A stretch of 64,000 bases of DNA. It comes from CAWGCA01 sp963820955 (lineage in GTDB: Bacteria > Pseudomonadota > Gammaproteobacteria > Chromatiales > Chromatiaceae). The stretch's first letter is position 1; each line of letters begins with the position of its first letter. A program made the position numbers and the translations under genes. Below the pieces are notes generated by a model. It did not search any database. It was not told the DNA's origin and saw only the letters and a program-made list of their open reading frames with translations. Shown here piece after piece: positions 61,040-64,000 of this stretch. Where the stretch lies: NCBI GenBank assembly GCA_963820955.1, contig CAWGCA010000008.1:1-64000 (forward strand), read 5' to 3'.

Positions 61040-61759
61040 TTAGCCGATAATTCGAAACAACAGCGGCACCAGCACCGAGGTGGCCAGGGCATTGAGCCCC
61101 ATCGCCAACGCCGAAAAAGCGCCCGCGAGCTCACCCAGCTGCAAGGCGCGAGCCGTTCCGATGCCGTGAGATGCCACGCCGATCGCCAGGCCGACAGCAC
61201 GCTGATCGCGGATCCGAAATATCGTCAGCAGCCAGCTGCCCATGATGGCGCCCGCGATGCCGGTCAGGATAACCAGGACAGCGGTCAGTGATGGCAGGCC
61301 CCCCAGCTTCTCGGAAATACCCATCGCGATCGGTGTGGTCACCGACTTGGGTGCCAGCGAAATCAGTATTTCGCGCGATGCGCCCATCAGCCAGCCTATT
61401 CCGACGGCAGTTGTCATGGCTACCAGCGAGCCCGCGATCAGGGCGACACTGATTGCGAACCAGGAGCCGCGGATACGGTGCACCTGTCGGTAGAGGGGCA
61501 CCGCCAAGGCTACGGTTGCCGGGCCAAGCAGGAAATGGACGAACTGCGCCCCCTCGAAGTACCGCTCATAAGGGATGCCGGCCGTGACCAGCAAACCGAC
61601 CAGCGCAAGCACGGCTACGAGCACCGGGTTGAACAGCGCCATGCCACCACTGCGCTGATAGAGCCAGTCAGCCATCAGGTAGGCGAATACGGTGAGGGTG
61701 AGATGCAGCAAAGGGCTGGCCGAGAGATAGACCCAGATATCACGTACTTCGCCGCTCAT
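61040..61759 (-). CDS. lrgB: LrgB/CidB family membrane protein
   Basis: 239 residues with about seven membrane helices. GPATVALAVPLYRQ, APKSVTTPIAMGISEKLGG and GVASHGIGTARALQLGELAG are the three conserved LrgB signatures. The family works with LrgA as an antiholin-like or pyruvate/glycolate (PlgG-like) transport system. The start overlaps the LrgA stop by four bases, so the two are coupled. Confidence 0.92.
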   Translation of the reverse strand: MSGEVRDIWVYLSASPLLHLTLTVFAYLMADWLYQRSGGMALFNPVLVAVLALVGLLVTAGIPYERYFEGAQFVHFLLGPATVALAVPLYRQVHRIRGSWFAISVALIAGSLVAMTTAVGIGWLMGASREILISLAPKSVTTPIAMGISEKLGGLPSLTAVLVILTGIAGAIMGSWLLTIFRIRDQRAVGLAIGVASHGIGTARALQLGELAGAFSALAMGLNALATSVLVPLLFRIIG

Positions 61760-62118
61760 CGATCCGCCTCCTCATCGCTTCTACGAACGGTCAGCCAGCT
61801 CATCACCAGGGCCGTTGCCACAATAGTGAGGGCGGTACTGAAGATCAATGCAACGGACAATGCCGCCCACTGATCCACCAGCAGCGATATATGCAGCATG
61901 ACGCCCACCCCGGCCGGAACGAACAATAGCGAGAGGTGCTCGAGCAACCCTTCGGCGGTGCGGGCCAGCCCCGACGGAACGCCGCGCTTGATCAATAAGC
62001 CGACGAACAGCAGCAGCATGCCGAGGACCGGGCCGGGGACAGGCAATCGCAGAAACAGTGACAGAACCTCTCCGGTCAGCTGACAGGCGAGAAGAAGCGC
62101 TAAATAGTGGATGTTCAT
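61756..62118 (-). CDS. lrgA: LrgA/CidA family membrane protein
   Basis: About 120 residues from ATG 62118 (MNIHYLALLLACQLTGEVLS); longer starts at 62148 or GTG 62169 are possible and no ribosome site decides between them. Four membrane helices. LRLPVPGPVLGMLLLFVGLL is the LrgA signature and LLEHLSLLFVPAGVGVMLH the second. The tail SWLTVRRSDEEADR overlaps lrgB. With LrgB it forms a holin-like / small organic acid transport pair. The 320 bases upstream (62170-62489) hold no gene. Confidence 0.88.
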   Translation of the reverse strand: MNIHYLALLLACQLTGEVLSLFLRLPVPGPVLGMLLLFVGLLIKRGVPSGLARTAEGLLEHLSLLFVPAGVGVMLHISLLVDQWAALSVALIFSTALTIVATALVMSWLTVRRSDEEADR

Positions 62119-62489
62119 CAGGGAGATCCGGTTCAGTCCGCTGATCATGCTGTCTGCACCTTGGGACACCCCGGATATCAGCAGGGTGATCAGCGGTGGA
62201 TGAATATGATGGCCTCGTCGGGCAAAGCTTCAGAACACCAACATCGCACCATCGGTAATTGCAGATTTGGTGTGCTGTAGGGCCAATATGATAAGGTCCG
62301 CGGGAGCATAACCCACCCAAATCCCGGGAATCAATGCGAAATCAGTGGTATCAGACATATCTCTGTGGTGGGTTTCCGCTGGACACTGGATCGATCACAC
62401 TTTACCGTTACCACCTAAAGCGGTTCAAACGGACAGTAGTGCGCCTGAAATAGGCCCTGTATACATCCAATCACAAACATGAGTGTTAA

Positions 62490-63461
62490 ATGGAAAAAAA
62501 AGCCAAAAAGCACGCGCATCTCGGTGTCGAGTTAGGGGTCAGCGACGCAATACGGACCATACTGAAGCACAACCTGATCTATCTGGCCGGATGGGAGAAG
62601 GCGGCTCGATCCCCGGAGGATATCGAGGGTGTCCATCAGACCCGGGTGGCGTTCCGGCGGATGCGCTCCGCGCTTACGATCTTCCGGCAGGTTATCCCTA
62701 AAAAGGTCTCGGCCGGTTGGGCCAAAGAGATGCGTGAGCTGGCTGGAAGGCTTGGGGCGGCGCGGGATCTGGATGTGTTTATCGACGAGGCCCTGGGAAG
62801 CATTCGTGGAAAACTGCCGCTTCCCGGAGCAGAAAAACTAGAAGCCTTGGCGATGAAACATCGCGACGCCGCCTACGAAGGCGTTTGTGTCATGCTGGAC
62901 GGCGATAGCTACAACCGTTTCAAGACCGAGTTCGGCCAGTGGGTGGATACCCGAGGTTGGGAACAGGCCTCGCTGAAGGAAAAACAACGCAATTTGCTCG
63001 ACGGTGACCTCCTCTCCTTCGCCCGCAAAGTGCTCGACCGGCAGGAACGAAAGGTTCTGGAGGCCGGGGCCCACGTAGACAAGTACGCTGCCGAGGAGAT
63101 GCACCGTCTCCGTATCGAATGTAAGAAATTACGCTACGCCGCGGAATTCTTTTTACCGCTGTTTCCCGGTATGGACGAGTTTATCGGACACATGAAAGGC
63201 CTGCAGGACCTGTTAGGGGTAATGAACGACGTAGCGGTTACGCGCCACTTGCTGGATCAGATACTGGAGCAAGAGACAGATACCCAGGTACTGGAGTACG
63301 CGGGGGGTATCGTGGGGTGGAGAACCTGTTATTACCATGAATTGTTGAACAGCTTCGAGCGACGTTGGGACGAATTTGTAGAGGCCAAGCACCCCTGGTG
63401 GAAAAAATCCGCTTTAGCCGCCGAGCGGAAACCCGATGAAGCGGGGTCGAGAGGACCCTAG
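62490..63461 (+). CDS. CHAD-domain protein
   Basis: 323 residues, nearly all CHAD domain (about 10-300). The conserved His and basic residues appear in IEGVHQTRVAFRRMRSALTI, AGRLGAARDLDVFIDE and MHRLRIECKKLRYAAEFFLP. CHAD domains are helical and bind inorganic polyphosphate through these basic residues; many locate to polyphosphate granules. No CYTH (triphosphatase) domain or ppk gene is next to it. Sulfur oxidisers of this type often store polyphosphate, which fits. Confidence 0.92.
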   Translation: MEKKAKKHAHLGVELGVSDAIRTILKHNLIYLAGWEKAARSPEDIEGVHQTRVAFRRMRSALTIFRQVIPKKVSAGWAKEMRELAGRLGAARDLDVFIDEALGSIRGKLPLPGAEKLEALAMKHRDAAYEGVCVMLDGDSYNRFKTEFGQWVDTRGWEQASLKEKQRNLLDGDLLSFARKVLDRQERKVLEAGAHVDKYAAEEMHRLRIECKKLRYAAEFFLPLFPGMDEFIGHMKGLQDLLGVMNDVAVTRHLLDQILEQETDTQVLEYAGGIVGWRTCYYHELLNSFERRWDEFVEAKHPWWKKSALAAERKPDEAGSRGP

Positions 63462-63619
63462 CCGATCCGGAGTATTTCAAAGCATCCTGGAACAGGTCTG
63501 TACGGAAATCCAGCACGAGAGATCTGCATTCCGGGATGCCGGATGGCCTGTTTTCATTGCATTCCCTCTATCGGTCTTATGGGGTCGGTGGCCAATGGCG
63601 CTTATTTAAGCAAAGAAAA

Positions 63620-63765
63620 CCGTCATTCCGGGCGGAACGAAGTGGAGACCCGGAGCAGTGGTGCAGGGAAGCACCGTTCACGAACCTAAGGATGGAATCC
63701 TGTTTGCAGAAAATCCACGCATTCTGGATTCCCGCCTTCGCGGGAATGACAGTGCTCCCTAACAT
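63620..63765. repeat. Interspersed repeat units of the CGTCATTCC type
   Basis: CGTCATTCCGGGCGGAACGA then AGTGGAGACCCGGA is followed by CATTCTGGATTCCCGCCTTC and GCGGGAATGACAG: two oppositely oriented GC-rich units ending in GTCATTCC and GGAATGAC. A related palindrome is at 52413. This is a common genome-wide repeat type; no gene lies here. Confidence 0.65.
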
Positions 63766-63800
63766 TTTGGCTTAAGCTAAGTGCAGACGGGTCGGTGGCC

Positions 63801-64000
63801 TTAAACACGCGCTTGCGCCGGTTTGAGAATTCTACCAAAGAACACGAACAGGCCACTCAGAAAGAGCACAAGGCCACCCGGGAGGGGAACCGCCGCAGCT
63901 GCCGGAGACCAACCCGAGTCCAGCAGGCCCAGCCGGTCCAGATCCGAAAACTGCAGCCTTTCGTTCTTTGTCAGGGCTGCGACCATTACCGAAAGGGAGC
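63801..64000 (-). CDS. VPLPA-type CTERM protein, C-terminus only (runs off window)
   Basis: The minus frame is open to the window edge and ends at 63801. Its last thirty residues, AAAAVPLPGGLVLFLSGLFV then FFGRILKPAQARV, are a VPLP motif, membrane helix and basic tail as in the other sorting signals. The preceding LQFSDLDRLGLLDSGWSP has no recognisable domain. A Met at 63986 is probably internal, not the start. Most of the gene lies beyond the window. Confidence 0.65.
   Translation of the reverse strand, partial: SLSVMVAALTKNERLQFSDLDRLGLLDSGWSPAAAAVPLPGGLVLFLSGLFVFFGRILKPAQARV

Overview
The window looks like a chromosomal segment of a sulfur-oxidising gammaproteobacterium of the Chromatiales / Sedimenticola / Thiodiazotropha type. 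The best support is a pair of glycine/tyrosine-rich sulfur globule proteins (21.0-22.2 kb), together with VPLPA/PEP-CTERM surface proteins, a PHA-system-type protein pair and a heavy insertion-sequence load. The species cannot be fixed from the sequence alone. No rRNA, CRISPR array or complete tRNA was seen.

Region 1 (1-20.6 kb) is an accessory and decaying region. It opens with an integron-like gene cassette between two attC-like sites. Then come an IS1182-family element, a phage-type integrase stump, an IS6-family element and a transposase remnant. A fused HAD / trehalose-phosphatase gene is broken by one missing base and lacks both nucleophilic aspartates. Next are a Fic protein, two type II toxin-antitoxin pairs, two different IS1595-family elements (one with an apparent passenger gene), a truncated IS110 and a carbonic-anhydrase stump. 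A PEP-CTERM gene follows, split by two identical tandem IS200-type elements whose removal restores the reading frame exactly. Three intact VPLPA-CTERM genes, an IS5-family element and a tRNA 3'-end fragment close the region. An inverted pair of about 115-bp repeats brackets 8.7-20.5 kb.

Region 2 (20.6-38.5 kb) is more stable: sulfur globule genes, secreted and lipoprotein genes, a 1,423-residue acyl-CoA dehydratase activase-type protein next to an Lgt-like protein, a metallophosphoesterase pair, another VPLPA-CTERM gene, YaeQ and a membrane patatin.

Region 3 (38.5-57.4 kb) is a stress / ion-homeostasis island: an EcsC-type gene, small glycine-zipper proteins, a lysine-rich H1-like gene, a zinc metallopeptidase, a type II cation P-type ATPase overlapping a divergent MetK, an NhaD-type antiporter followed by a tandem universal stress protein, a Ca2+/H+ antiporter, DUF5132/DUF4342/DUF3096-type small proteins, a pentapeptide-repeat protein and a ParA with a membrane-anchored partner. 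FNR/Anr-like palindromes suggest a low-oxygen regulon (inference). Between 38.4 and 40.8 kb, five frame breaks can each be explained by loss of one base from a short homopolymer, so sequencing error must be weighed against true pseudogenes.

Region 4 (57.4-64 kb) carries a coiled-coil membrane protein, an ankyrin lipoprotein, an RTX-like secreted protein, ArfB, LrgA/LrgB, a CHAD protein and, at the edge, the C-terminus of one more VPLPA-type protein.
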